Assembly: GCF_021533215.1 (NCBI RefSeq)
Contig: NZ_JAJNKA010000015.1
Coordinates: forward strand, 1-64,000
DNA: 64,000 bases
Source: Portibacter lacus
Lineage (GTDB): Bacteria > Bacteroidota > Bacteroidia > Chitinophagales > Saprospiraceae
Direction of reading: 5' to 3'
Positions 1 to 15,000 of this stretch are shown piece by piece (the first letter of the stretch is position 1; each line of letters begins with the position of its first letter). Made by a program: the position numbers and the translations under genes. Under the pieces are notes generated by a model. It was not told where the DNA came from. It ran no database searches and saw only the letters and a program-made list of their open reading frames with translations.

Positions 1-3000
1 TTAATCTTCGGGAGTACTTGGGATCAACGGAACGAAGTGGAGTTAATCCTAAGCTTGAAAATTTAATTCGCCATTTGTGTTTCAACGCTGTTGCGTTGAA
101 TAAAGAAATCAATAATTTGATTTTAATCTTCGGGAGCACTTGGGATCAACGGAATGAAGTGGAGTTAATCCTAAGCAAGGTCCAGCGGACCGAAGTTGTT
201 TATAACTCTGATCTAACAAGGAAGTTGAGGTGCATCGCACCGGCTTTGTTGGTAAGAGAAGCCATCAATTCAAGTTTAGTAAATAACAATGCCGGTGCGC
301 TGCTCCTTGTTGTTTGTGAAGGAGGATAATGTTACAAACAAGGTCAGTCCTACGGACTTTAATTCTAGCCAAAAAAACATACAAAAACATACATAGCCTT
401 TGCTGGTGATCGGACAGGTAACAGGATGTGATACCATGAGTTTTTTCTAGAGGAAAGATTATGAATCTGCGTGATTTGCGAAATCTGCGGGATACTTATA
501 TTGCATGCAGTAAACTTTTTATTTAACTCCTCAACAAAAACATACACAGCCTCCGCTGTTGATCGGACAGGTAACAGGTGTGATACCATGAGTTTTTTCT
601 CGTAAAATAATTTTTCAATTAGCTGTACTCCCAAAAAAACATACACAGCCTCCGCTGTTGATCGGACAGGTAACAGGATGTGATACCATGAGTTTTTTCT
701 AGAGGAAAGATTATGAATCTGCGTGATTTGCGAAATCTGCGGGATACTTATATTGCATGCAGTAAACTTTTTATTTAACTCCTCAACAAAAACATACACA
801 GCCTCCGCTGTTGATCGGACAGGTAACAGGATGTGATACCATGAGTTTTTTCTCGTAAAATAATTTTTCAATTAGCTGTACTCCCAAAAAAACATTCATA
901 GCATCCGCTGGTGATCGGACAGGTAACTGGATGTGATACCATGAGTTTTTTTCTCTAACCACTATCCATTATCCATTATCCACTATCTACTATCATCTGC
1001 CTCCCCACAAAGTATTCAATGTCTTCCCTTCCCCAAGTAGAACTTTAATTTTCTCCAGCCGATCTAACTTCGTCTTCTCTCGCTTCGCATCTATTATATA
1101 ATTACTAAATTCATTTTTCTGGCTAGTCGTAAAATTCTCAAATGTTTTTAAATGATCTGGATGGCTATCGAAATGAGATGAGAGTAGGCTTGGAATTTCG
1201 ATCGGTACTTTGTTTTTCTTCTTGAAAGTGATACTCTTTCCTGATTTTTTATGCTCAATCGTTTCTTCTAAATAGGCGATTACTAGAGGTTCATCAATTT
1301 CTTCCAAATTCGCAAATCGCCATTGACGCATACCTACCGTCTTTCCTTCTTGAGCATTTTCTAAAACCTTAGATTTATCCTCGAGAAGCGCCCCCTCATG
1401 AAACCATAAGCAAGACCAATTCTTGAAACTTCCGATTCCAACTAAATTCTTACCTTCGAAGCCATAGGATGGCATTCCCCATTTAATGCTTTCTTCGAAG
1501 GGAAGGTTTAATAATAGACTTCTTAACTTTTCGAGCTCATTCTTTCTCTCTGTATGTCTCTGTATATATTCCTCTACCGATTTTACTGCAGCCATTTTCT
1601 TGATTTTTAACCCAATATTCTACCTGATTTGTAATTTAAATAAAAATCAGGAAATCAAATTGCAATCTTGATGAATTCTAAGTGAATCCATTATCCTACA
1701 CCCTTCAAATTTGATTTTCAATACATTCCCATCGATTATGAATCATTAGAATGGTAAAGGTGGATTTTATTTGATATTATTGCAGATAATTGATTTTTAT
1801 GAATTGGAATTCGTGTTTTACAGGAGAAAGTCTATCAAATTCTCCCGTTAAAAAGGATAGTAGGTCAAATTTCCAAAAGGATTATGATCGAATTATCTTT
1901 TCATCTTCTTTCAGGAGATTGCAAAATAAAACTCAAGTTTTCCCGCTTCCTGGGACTACTTTTGTACATAATAGACTTACACATTCTTTAGAAGTAGCTT
2001 CTGTCGGCAGATCACTCGGTGAAATTGTTGGCCAACATTTAATAGAGGATCCTGAAGTAGAACTGGATAACCATGCGGAAGCATTTTACGCTAAAGATCT
2101 AGCCTCAGTTATTTCTTCTGGTTGCCTTGCACATGATATCGGGAATCCTGCATTTGGTCACTCAGGTGAAGAAGCCATTTCTAATTATTTTGTGGAAAAT
2201 GCAGAAGCCAACATAGAACACGAATCATTAAGGTCTAGATACACTGAAGCTCAGTGGGCTGATCTTACTTCTTTCGAAGGAAATGCGAATGCGCTTAGGG
2301 TATTGACCCAGCATTTCGGAGGTAAGTCTGAGAGCGGTCTTGGTCTAACATTGACCACCTTAGCCTCGATATTAAAGTATCCTTGCTCATCAAGTGATAG
2401 AGATAAGAAAATTAAACATCGAAAGAAATATGGGTTTTTCCAGTCTGAAAAAGCTATTTTTGAAAGTATTGCAGAGCGATTAGAATTTATTCCTGACGGC
2501 GATCAGGCGACCTTTAAGAGGCATCCATTCGTATATTTAGTAGAAGCGGCAGATGATATTTGTTACAATATTATCGATATGGAAGATGCACATAGAATTG
2601 GATTACTATCAAAAGAAAGAGTAAGTAGCGTTTTTCTTGATTTAATTAAAAAACTTGATTTAGAAGAAGTCAGACATGACCAAGTAGTCTCCACATTTGA
2701 AAGGATTATAGACGAAAATGAGTCGATTGCCTACCTTCGAGCTAAGTGCATAAGTGCTCTAGTTATTGCTTCTGTTCAGGAGTTTATGAATAATAAAGTG
2801 GCTATCATAGAAGGGAACTTCGATTCGAGTCTGGTCAATGAAATTGAAAATAAATCAAACGCATTAGAAGCCTTAGAGCGGATATCGTATGAAGAAATCT
2901 ACCGTCATCCGTCAGTATTGGAAATAGAAGTAGCGGGATTTCATGTGATGTCAGAGTTGCTGAATATATTTCTTCCAGCAGTATTGAAATCGAATAGGTC

Positions 3001-6000
3001 ATCGTTAGATAAAACCATCATTGCGCTCATTCCTAAGCAGTTCCAAAATCATATTAATGATCAAAATTTGTATCTAAGAACAATGAATGTTTTAGATCAT
3101 ATTTCTGGAATGACGGATGCATATGCGATGGAAATGTATAGAAAATTAAAAGGAATAGAAATATGAAAATCTACTTAATTGTTTTACTCTCTTTTTTAGG
3201 TCAATGGGTTTTTGGGCAAAGTGAAAATAGGATAGAAGGTCCAGTTATATTTGGGTATGGAGCAACTTATGAAATAGAGGACCCAGATTTTGAAATAGAT
3301 GCTGACCAAGAATACAAAGTAATATTCGACCTTTATCAGAAGAATTCAAATCCTGAAAAAATAAATACATCCTTGAATACGATCGCTAGATTCATAAATA
3401 TGCATGCTAATCTGGGTGTTGATGTTTCAGATATGAAAATTGTTGCCGTAGTGCACGGATCTGCGAGCAGTGATATTATGGACGATGAATTTCACAACGA
3501 AAAATACGATGTTGATAATCCAAATGCAGATTTGATTTCGAAGTTGCAGAAAGCAGGCGTAGAATTTTACTTGTGCGGACAGACGATGCATGTTCGAAAC
3601 TTAGATCGTGATCAAATATTAGAGGGAGTAAACGTTGCATTGTCAGCGATGACTGTTAACAACTATTTTGTGGCTAAAGGTTATTCTCAGTTATAGCTTA
3701 AATAAAAAGAGCTAAGTCGAAATCATTCGGCTTAGCTCCGTGTCTTTTGATAACTCAAGTTGGATTTATGAGTTAAGACACACATAAAATATTTAATAGA
3801 ATGTTCATTATATCAGACTAGACATTGAATCTTTTATTGCACTGCTTTAGAAAGCAACAGAGAATTTGCAAAAATTTGTCTAAGATGAACAGGTCTAAAA
3901 TATAATATGTTCGTTCTCTGTAACTGTACAATAAAGATAAGGTAAATTTAAATATGATGCAAGAGGGATATTTATTTTTTTCTGAAAGATTAGGGTTTAG
4001 ACTTTGGAAGGAAACAGATCTTAAGATATACACTGAATTAAGCAGTGACCCTGAAGTGATGCGCTTCTTTCCTCAAGAATTTTGGCTAGATGAGCGAAGT
4101 GCTAAGCTATCTATTAGCGGTTTCCAGAAACATTATCGGGAATACGGATTTACCTACTTTGCTGTCGATAAACTTGATACCGCTGATTTTATTGGATTTA
4201 TTGGAGTGAAAACAATAAGTTATGATGCTTTTTTTGCACCAGCAGTAGATATAGGCTGGAGATTACATAAGGACTTTTGGGGAAATGGATATGCTACAGA
4301 AGGAGCTAAGCGAACTTTAGCGTGGTTCTTCGAAAACTTTGATCTAGATCGAATTGTTAGTATGACACCAGAAAAAAATATTCCTTCTGAAAATGTCATG
4401 ATAAAAATTGGAATGAATAAAATAGAAACGTTTAATCATCCATTATTAGTAACTGAAGATCCTTTGTCGAAACATGTTTTATATGAAATTAAGAAGTAGT
4501 TCTATTGTTTTAATGCTCCTTTTTATCTTCCAATCTTGCAGCTACTTTCCGGAAGATTTTGATCGTGATGAAACGCCATCTCTCACGGAAACGATTAAGT
4601 ATATCAAAATTGGTGATCAAGGTTCGAAGGCTTTAATTTTCTATCCAGGTGGCTTGGTGGATCCATTCGCTTATGTTAATATGCTTTCAGCGGTAGCAGG
4701 TGATGATGTCGTTGTTTTTATACCGAAAGTCCCATATAATTTGGCAATTTTGAATATCAATCATGCAGAGGAAATAAAAAAAGCCTTTCCAGATATTAAA
4801 GAGTGGAGTGTCGGCGGTCATTCGTTAGGTGGTGCAGTGGCTTGTTTTGTTATCAATGATCATCCAAGTGAGTATGAAAATCTATTTTTATTAGCTGCAT
4901 ATCCTTCTGAAAGTACAGACTTGAAATCTTTCGAAGGGACCTCGATTGTGTTATTTGGTTCTAATGACGGTGTTGCGGATTTAGAAAAATTGATTAATTC
5001 TAGAGATCAATTCAATAATCCAGTAGATGTAGAAGATATAGATTTCATCGAAAAGACAGCTAGCACAAGTTTTTTCTATCAAATAGAAGGTGGTAATCAT
5101 GGTAATTTCGGCAACTATGGTTTTCAGAAAGGTGATAGGGAATCCACGATTACTAGAGAAGAACAACAATCAACGTCAATTTTAATCATGTCTAAAATCT
5201 TAGCACAATGAGGTTTGTCATCGCATTTGTAGTTGTCTTTGCTTGTTCGGTGAATGGAATAGCACAGAGGTTAACCATTGACCTAGAAAGTTTTCCTACA
5301 CTTACTCAAGATTACGGGAAGTCAATTATTGCTCCGTATTCTGGAATTGGATTAACATATTTCTATGACAAGTATGCTACGGGATTGAATTATAGGTCTG
5401 TGCCATGGGGAAGTGAGGTTTCAGTGAGCCAGGCATTTAACATTCCATTCTATCAATCTGAAAAAATAGCTGTAGGGAGTAGCTCTCAAGTTTATGTGGG
5501 CGTCCCATTATATTACAATAAGTTTTCAACGTCTTTGGGTGCTTCTAGTCGAGTAACTCTGAAGTTTGAGAAATTCCAGAGGATATTTATAAGTGGAGGT
5601 TTAGGTTATCATATCAGCCCTTCTTATCGGAGTATCAGTAGTAAATATCAATTTGTAGAAGGAATATTAGCATTTCACATAGCGCTATTAAAATAAAAAG
5701 TCTTCCAATTGCTCAGAAGACTCCCGCTAGATAAATCTAGCGTATCTAATCTACAACACTTAATCTTGTCGACTTCAAGTCGTACATTAGATATTGGCTC
5801 AAAGGGAAGTGTTATATCAAGATCTTAAATATAAGAATATAAAATTTAGATTAAAAACAATTGGGGTAGATTTATTTTGGTAGTCTTGATTTTACGAAAT
5901 TATATCCTTGCTCCCACCATTCTTTCATTTCTTCTGGCTCGAAAACAAAGGAGTTTTCCGTTAAAAGCTTTGGAGTGTGGAAAAACCTAGTTTTAATATT

Positions 6001-9000
6001 CGAATGTCTGCTTTCTAGTAAACCAAGGTAGATATCGTCCTGGGCAATTTGATTAATCATGAAATCTATCGCATTAGTTAGTAGGTTGAACGCATTAGTG
6101 GACTTCGCTTTATTGGTAATCTGAAGCCTTGGATTAAGGACGATAACATCTATTTCTGTAGCGCCAGCATCTATAGCTTCTTGGATAGGAATCAAGTTTC
6201 CAAAACCACCATCTGCGTATTCGAAACCATTTTTTTCTACCAGACTCATGAATGGGACAAAATTGCAAGACAACCAGATCCAGTCACAAAAATCTTCATA
6301 ATTGTAATCCTTAGCATACTTATATTCGACCACATTCCTAGTCAAGTTAGATACCGTTACAATAACTTTTTCATGCGTTGCTTTCAGTCGCTTAAATTCT
6401 GCTTCTGTGAAGAACTTTGTGATGTGTTTTCGCAAGGACTTACTTTCACCGAATGTCTTTTTTCCCTTGATAAAATTCCAGGCTACTCGCATGTGATTGA
6501 TGTGGGTGTCGACTACAACTCCATCTACTTTATCCACTATAAATGGGCAACTACTAAATATATCACTCTGAATAGTGCTAGTATATGCTTCCTTAAGTCG
6601 TTCCGTTTCACCTAAAGCTAGTAAGGGAATCATTAAACTGCCTGTGGAAGTTCCTACGAATATATCATAATCAATTTTCGCTTCCTTAATTAAGTATTCT
6701 GCTGCTCCACCAGCAAATGCTCCTTTCGAGCCGCCTCCAGAAATTACAAGTGCTTTCTTCATTAATATCTCCAAGATGATAAATCTGCACCGACAGGTAC
6801 GCGATTTTTAATATTTGATGCCCATTTCGTAATAAAAAATTCATGATACCTTAATCTTGAAATGTGATTAGGCAGTTCATGAGAACCATTCCAACAATGT
6901 TCAGCGCGGTCACCATAATCGACATCACCTCTGTAATAAGGTGATTGGGTTTGCTCTAAAAAAGCCTCCGCCAAGTAGACTGCATTGTTCAGGTAGTAAT
7001 TATCCATGTCACCACAGTAAATGTTTATTTTTCCTTCTAATTTAGGGCCTAGTGTTTTCCAATCTCTTTCCATGATGTATCGTAGATCATAGTTTTCCTT
7101 CCAGTAAGCTGCAACTTCAGGATTGATGTCACCACTTTTTTTATCCCAGATTCTCATCGGATATCCATCTGCTGACACGGGTGAATAGACAGCTTCCCAG
7201 ATATCCCACTGCTGGCCAGATCGACTTTTAGAACCTAGTGCTAATTCCAGCTGGTTCATATCTTTTATGGTCGAAGAAACTTCGCCTAAATAATCGCGAT
7301 GCCCTGGAATGAGGGTCTGTTTAAACGTACCAGGACGGAAATATGCGTTCTTATCTTCGTACAAATTGATTAAGCACATCGCTCTGAAATCTATAGGATC
7401 AGGGCACGCAGCGTAACATCCATTATACTCATTCGGGTACAGGACTTGGACAGCTAAAGCTTCCCAACCGCCAGTAGAACCACCGTATACAAATCTAGCC
7501 CATCCTTCACCAATTCCTCTGAATTGCTCTTCGATATATGGAATTAACTCATAAGTAATGGCGTCACCATATGGACCTAGGTTCTCAGAATTGACCGCAT
7601 ATGAATCATCATAATATGGATTCGCATGTTGGATTTCAATAGCGATAACTCTTGGGAAATCTGGTCCAGTCCATAATTTATAGAATCGATGTTCTTCTTC
7701 TTGAACCATATTGTTATAACCCATGATACCGAATCGGCTGCTATATTCTGGTTTTAAATTTTCGTCAGGAGGCTCTACTCGAAACCCTCCGAAATCTTTA
7801 GGGAAATGCCCATGCATTATGGCAAGTGGATATTTCGCTTCTGGATGTTCATCGAAGCCTTCTGGGAGTAGTATGTGTGCTCCTAAATACATCGGCCTTC
7901 CCCAGAACTCAGTCAGAAGTTTGCTTTGTATTTTAATGTGTTTGATGTACTTGGTATCTTCGGGCTCTTTGATTTCTGGAATCACATCTGTTATAGAAAA
8001 TGATGAGTTCTGCAATGCTTTGCTTGCGATTCTTATTGGTTTAGAAAAGCTATTTCCAGGTGCTCGGTTCCATTGCTGTCCTTCACCGCGGTCCATAGGG
8101 AGCTTAACAATATGTCCATCTTTACGGTGGAATGTTTCGTATCTATGGAAAAGAAATTGAACATTATATTCTCCTTCTGGAAGTTCATCAAATGTTTCAA
8201 GTGGATATCCATATAATTCCGAGGTATTCACCGTTAGATGCTTCGATGTAAGGTTTTCTATATCTATACCATAAACTTGCTGTGTGTTATCATTATCACT
8301 TAGCTGGAACCTGGGTTCAGAAGTGTTGTCGGTAGAGATAAGCATGAGCAATCGACCGTCACTAGGGAGGTTTTCTACTGGAAGATCAAGGGATATATTA
8401 ATCTGGCCGTTCAAAAAGACGAATAAGTAACACAAAATGATTACTAGTGTGTATTTTCGCTGCATATTACTCTTATTTGTACCAAGTTAATATTTTTTAA
8501 ACAATTAAAATGTCGGGTGTCGAAGATTTATGGATTGGTGATTTGCTCCGCTTGAAAAAGTCAGGAAGGGTAGGGAAGTTTATGGGCCAAAGTAAGGATG
8601 GCCGCTTGCGCATAGAGATTGAGCAAAAGGTTGTTTTATCTAAATTTGAAAACGTAGAAGTGCTTCCAGAAGTGACTCATAATCAGAAATTGATCGATCT
8701 TAAAGAAGAAGAGTTAAGCCAGAAACTAGGTTATAAAAAATTAGAACCGACGATAGATCTGCATATTGAAAGACTAAATCCGAATTTGACTAATGCGCTA
8801 CCGGAAAGGATTATTGATTTCCAGATTAAGTCCTTTGAGAATTTCATGGCTGAGGTTGTGAATAGAGGTCTTAAATATGTAACGATCATTCATGGGAAAG
8901 GTACAGGTGTCTTAAAAACATCGATTCAGACTTACCTGAAAAGCATGGATGAAGTGAAGCATTTTCATGATGTGAATAATGGAGGTGCAACAGAAGTTAT

Positions 9001-12000
9001 TTTGAATTAAACTCTAGTATTAGATCACAGATGTAATCTATGTCTGATTCTGACAATCCAGGATAAATGGGAAGACTTAATGATTGTTCAGCTAATCTTT
9101 CTGCAATTGGGAAATCGCCTTTTTTATAGTTAAGATGTTCATAAGCTTGTTGCAAATGAGGTGGAATAGGGTAGTGAATAAGTGTTTGAACTCCATGTCC
9201 ATTAAGATGCTTTTGCAATTCATTTCTAGCCTCGGATTGAATGCAATACACATGACATACATTAGAAGGATGAATAGCAGCCCATTCATGGCCAAGTCTT
9301 TCATTATACCATTGGGCTATTTCGCGCCGTTGCGCATTCCATTGATCCAGATATTTTAATTTGACAGACAATAGCGCTGCCTGCATTTCATCCAGTCTAG
9401 AATTATGACCTATAACTTCATTCACGTATTTTACTGAAGAACCATAGTTTCTTAATTTTTTAGCTTTCTCAGCCAACTCGGAATTATTAGTTGTGATTAT
9501 ACCGGCATCTCCTAATGCTCCTAAATTTTTTCCAGGGTAAAAGCTGGTGGAGGAGATCTGTCCGATAGAAGAAGATTTTTGGTGATTGTAAGAAGCACCT
9601 TGAGATTGTGCGTTGTCTTCTATGATACTTAGCTGGTATTTTTTAGCAAGATTTATTAAAGCATCCATGTCACACATTTGTCCATACAGATGGACGGCCA
9701 TTATCGCTTTTGTCTTGGATGTGATGCGTTCTTCTATTTTATTAATGTCAATGTTATAAGTTCTAGAGGAAGGTTCTATAGGTACAATGGTAGCACCTAC
9801 TCTTGCAATAGCGTTCCAGCACGCAATATATGCATTAGAAGCAACCAGCACCTCATCTCCTTTTCTAATATTCAGGCATTGAAGTGAAATAATTAAACCA
9901 TCTAAGCCACTATTAACACCTACTGCATAATCACTCCCAGAATATGAACCGTATTCTTTCTCAAATTGGAGACAGGACTTTCCATGGATATACCATTTAC
10001 TTTTAATTACATCACTGGCTGCTCGGATAAGTTCTTCTTCGATTTCATCATGAATGCCATCGAATGATAAATATGGTATTTTTCTATTCTTCATCATTCT
10101 TTCTTATAATGTATCCAGGTCTTGATTTGACCTCTGTATAAATTCTCCAGATGTATTCAGCAACAATACCCAGACATAAAAGAACAAGTCCATTAAAAAA
10201 GCTTATGAGAACTACTATGGTTGCCCATCCTTGAATCGGCAAACCGAACAATCGATTATTACTGAAAAGTTTAGCACCTATAATAATCACAATAATTAGA
10301 AAAGAAATGAGGGCAGTTGTGAATCCTATACCGATGATAAACTTGATCGGAAAATTAGAACTACTAAAGAAACTATCTGATGCAAGTCTCCATTTTTTCT
10401 TAAATGTCCATCTTGATTTGCCAACTGTAGGTGGTCTCTTATAGGCAAAGTATTCAGGTTCGAAACCTAGCCTTAATGCTTCTATAAGAGGAGTAGTATT
10501 TCGTGGACTTATTTCATCGTTGATAATATCCATAACTTCTCGATCGGCTAGAAAACCATCTGCACCTCCAGGAGGGAATTCTATATCTGAGAAGCGATTC
10601 ATCATCTTATAGTAAGAATTAGAAAAGAAGTCATTAAAGTATCCATCATTTCTTACATCATGATAGGCTACAACGAGTTTGGCCCCTGCTTCCCAATGGC
10701 GATACATTTTAATAATGACATTCAGAGGACGCTGCAGATCATCAGGAACCGTAACGATACATGCTCCTTTAGCTAGCTTAATTCCAGCAAATTGCACATA
10801 GGGACTGGTATAGTTTCTACTTAGTCGATAAGCTGTTATTCTTTGATCTTTCTGAGCAATTTCTTTCGCTTTTGGATAAGACTGGTCAGAAGAGCCATCA
10901 TCGATAATGAGCAGCTCGAAAGGAATGGATTCCTTTTCCATTGCATCAATGATTAGCTTACTTGTATTTTCTAACCTGCTTTCACTTTGAAATGAAAGAA
11001 GGACAATGCTTAGTAATTTCTGATTCATATGATGGCAAATAGCTAGTTAAAGGTATCTTATAAATCCTATATGATGTTAATTTTTAATAAGTTATTGCTG
11101 AGAAACTATGTTTTTGACAAAAATCTATTTGCAATAGTGAAGTTCCAGATAGTGGTAAAGGGAAGCACTAAGAAAGGATATATGTAATTCTCAAAGGATA
11201 GAAAGTGGGTAAATAATTTCATGATGAGAACACCTAATATGAGTCCAGTAATGTAAATGGAATAGTAGGTGATCATATTTTTTACTTTAATAACTGTCTT
11301 AAAAGTGAAAGTGCTATTTAAAAGAAAAGAAAGCATGATTGAAAATGCGTAGACACAAATATAGGTCAGAAATAGAGGTGTTTCGAAATACTTTAAGAGA
11401 ACAAAATTTGTACTTAGTGAAAGTGAAGTAACGACAGCTCCCACTCCTAAGAATGTGGAAATTTTCTTTAAAATATCCTTAAACGGTTTACTCAAGCCTA
11501 AATTTTTATCAAATCAGAAAAAGTACTAAAAGAACGAATGTAATCTTTTTCATCATAAATGGTAGAAGATAAAACCAATTGTACTGCACCTATTGAATAT
11601 TTCATTTCATGCCAGCACATCTTGGGTATGTATAATCCTTGATTAGGTGTAGATAGTTGAAATTCATTTTTTTTCCCGAGAGCGTCAATGGTGTTAATAT
11701 CTATAGAACCAGCCACAGCAATTAATATCATTTCAGTTTCAAGATGGGCATGTTTTCCTCTTGTTACATCTTTAGGTGTGTGGTATGTCCAGAAAACGCG
11801 CTTTATTAAAGGGAGTACTTTCTGATTTTCAAATATTGACAAATAACCTTCTTCTTCCTTGCCATGCATTTCCATTTCTATGATCTTAGGTTCCCCTTCC
11901 ACTTATTTTCGTTTTAAAGTCATGACTTGATTAGGTTTAAACCAGTCGAATGAATCCCCTGCTTTTACATTATAGAACTTTTTTTCATCATAATTAAAAA

Positions 12001-15000
12001 CAACTAAAGGTTCATAATTATTTCTTAAGTAATAGAATGTTTGATTGTATAAGAAATCATTAGAGACGTTAGAACTTTTCCATGATTCTCCAGTCAATGC
12101 ATAAAATGCATAGTCAACATTCGCATTTTTATATTCCTCGATAGCTTCTCCTTGATAAACTCTATTTTTCTCATTATCCATTGCAATCATTACAGGATAT
12201 ATCTGATCAAAGACAGGTTTCTTTTCCATAAAGAAGTAAGCATTGGCATCAATTCCAAAAACTCCAAAAGTATGATGTGGTTGAATTTCTTTTTTTAGTT
12301 CATTCAGCATTTGAAACATGATGCTCTGCAAATTATTACTCCTTGCTAATGCTGTATTCTTAGCGTAGTCACGCTCAAAGTACTTGTCTCCATTTCTGCC
12401 GATATCACCCGCTACCATTAGCAAGCAACTAAGCGAGATGATGATGGAAGTCTGTTTGATCTTATACTTTTCTAATACAGTTTTTAGACCAATTAGGAAA
12501 AGTGGCATTATTGCATATACCGGTATCCAGTAATGGCCATAAAATCTTAATCCTGGAAAAATTAATGCTAGAGCTAGAAAAAATGGGATTAATATGAACC
12601 AATAAAACTTGGCTTTATATAAAATTAGTGTTGCAATACCAGAAAGCAAGAGCAGTGAGTTCGTGAACAATTGATATTTAAAAACCCAACCTCCAAAGAT
12701 CCTCAAATATTCTCTTCCTTCTCCCCATGAAATTTTACTACTATAAGTAGAAGGGTAAGTGAACGTCCAGTAAATAGCATCTTCTAGTGATCCAGTAAGA
12801 AGGATAGGAATGAGGCATAATGTAATTATAGAAACTGCACCTAGTGCAAGGGAACCCACATTCTTAATGATGCCATCTCCTTGATAAAATCCATCCTTTC
12901 TGTAATGTTCGATGACTATCAATAATACTGCACCGATTCCTAATAATGCGTAAGTCTGCTTAATCAACGCTGTTCCCGCAATAAAAAAACCTGCTAAAAA
13001 GAGATATAGGAAATTCCACTTCGATGTTTTTCTGAACAGGAAATAAATTCCTGAAAGTAAAAAGGTTACAATAAAAAGTTCAGAATTTGTCTCTGTGTAA
13101 AAATTGAAAATGTTTTGTGCTAAAAATAGCCCCACACTTCCTACCAATAATGAGAATGACCAAGAACTAAATTTTTTAGCGATTAGAATGAGTAGTCCAG
13201 TGTTAACAATTGTTAGAAATAAACCTAGCATCCTTAGTCCAAAACTTGACCAAGAGAAAATTAAGCCACCTAATCCGTAGCAATAATAAAGTAAAGGTGG
13301 TTTCATTTCGAAGAAATCAACAAATGGAATCTTTCCTTGCATGACTTTATTTCCTAGAAGAGAATATACAGCTTCATCCCTCATAATAGGAGAGTCAAAA
13401 GCGAAATATCTAATAAGTAAGGAAATAGCAGCAATAATTGCCGCACTAATTATATATGCTTTTTGGTAGGAAACTTCTTTAGGTTTCTGCTTATGTTTTT
13501 TGCCACTAACTTTTGAGGTCATTTGTTAATATTACTTAATCAAGAATTTAAATATAGAATATAATTTTCATATGTTTATTAAATTAATAATGTGTTTAGT
13601 AAACATGAAACCAAAAAATCTAATTATAAACTTTGTTCCGACAGGAATGATACCTTCTAAACTGCAAAATCCCAAGGTGCCCATTTCACCTCAAGAAATT
13701 ATAGAGGATGTTCACAGAGCTTATGAAAAAGGAATCACTTTAGTGCATCTGCATGCTAGAGATGAAACGGGAATACCTACATATAAATCGGCAGTCTATC
13801 GAGAGATTGTAGAAGGTGTAAAGAAATATTGCAATGATTTAGTGATCTGTCTTTCACTAAGCGGACGTAACTTTAATGAATTAGATAAACGCAGTGAAGC
13901 ATTAGAATTGGGAGTTGATATGGGGTCCTTAACATTAAGTTCTCTGAATTTTCCACAACAGGCAAGCGTCAATAGTCCAGAAATGATTTTCGGCTTATGT
14001 GAAAGGATGAAGGAAACAGGAACAAATCCAGAGTTAGAGATTTTTGATTTAGGGATGATTAATTATTCCAAGTATTTGATTAAGAAAGGAATGATTTCAG
14101 GTCCTTTGTACTATAATATTATTCTTGGAAATATCTCAAGTTTGCAATTAGATCCTACCCAAATCGGAATAGCAATTCAAAGTTTACCAGCAAATAGCTA
14201 TTGGTCTCTTGGTGGAATAGGGGATACGCAGCTAAGAGCTAATGTTATTGCTATTGCTCTTAACGGTGGAGTTCGGATAGGTCTAGAGGACAATATTTAC
14301 TACGATATGAATAGAGAAATTAAAGCTTCTAATATGGACTTAATAGAAAGAATCCATAGAATTGCAGCAGAATTTGATAGGCCAATAATGAAAGCGAAAA
14401 CATTCGGAGACTTAGGGTTTTATAATAAGAACAGATCATGAATGAGCGACCACTCTATATTTTAGGAAAAGGTAATTTTGCACTGAGCATCATCCTTGAT
14501 ATTGTTAAGCTTAATAATCATAATGGAGTAGTTACCATAGTTTCTAATATTAATGAGGATAAAAATACGTCAACCGGATTTCCCTATACTGCAGATGGAA
14601 TAAAGATCAGAATTATAACCATGAATGATTTTAATCCAATTCCAGGAGCTGGTTATATATTAGGTTCCATTGGAAAATCAAGAATGAAGATTTACAATCA
14701 TTTTTTAGAGGAAAAAGGAATTACCGCTGATGAATATGTTACATTAATACATCCATCAGCTGTAATATCATCTTCAGTAAAAATGGGCTATGGAGTACAC
14801 ATAGGCCCTTTATCAGTTATTGCACCCTATGCTGTATTAGGAAACTTTGCGACTATTAACAGAAATTGTAGTGTGGGGCATCATACCGAAATGAAAGACT
14901 TTGCTTGTATTAATCCTGGAGTAAATATTTCAGGAATTTGCGAAATTGGAATTAATTCTTCTGTAGGAACTGGAGCAAATGTTTTGGATCAAATGGTCAT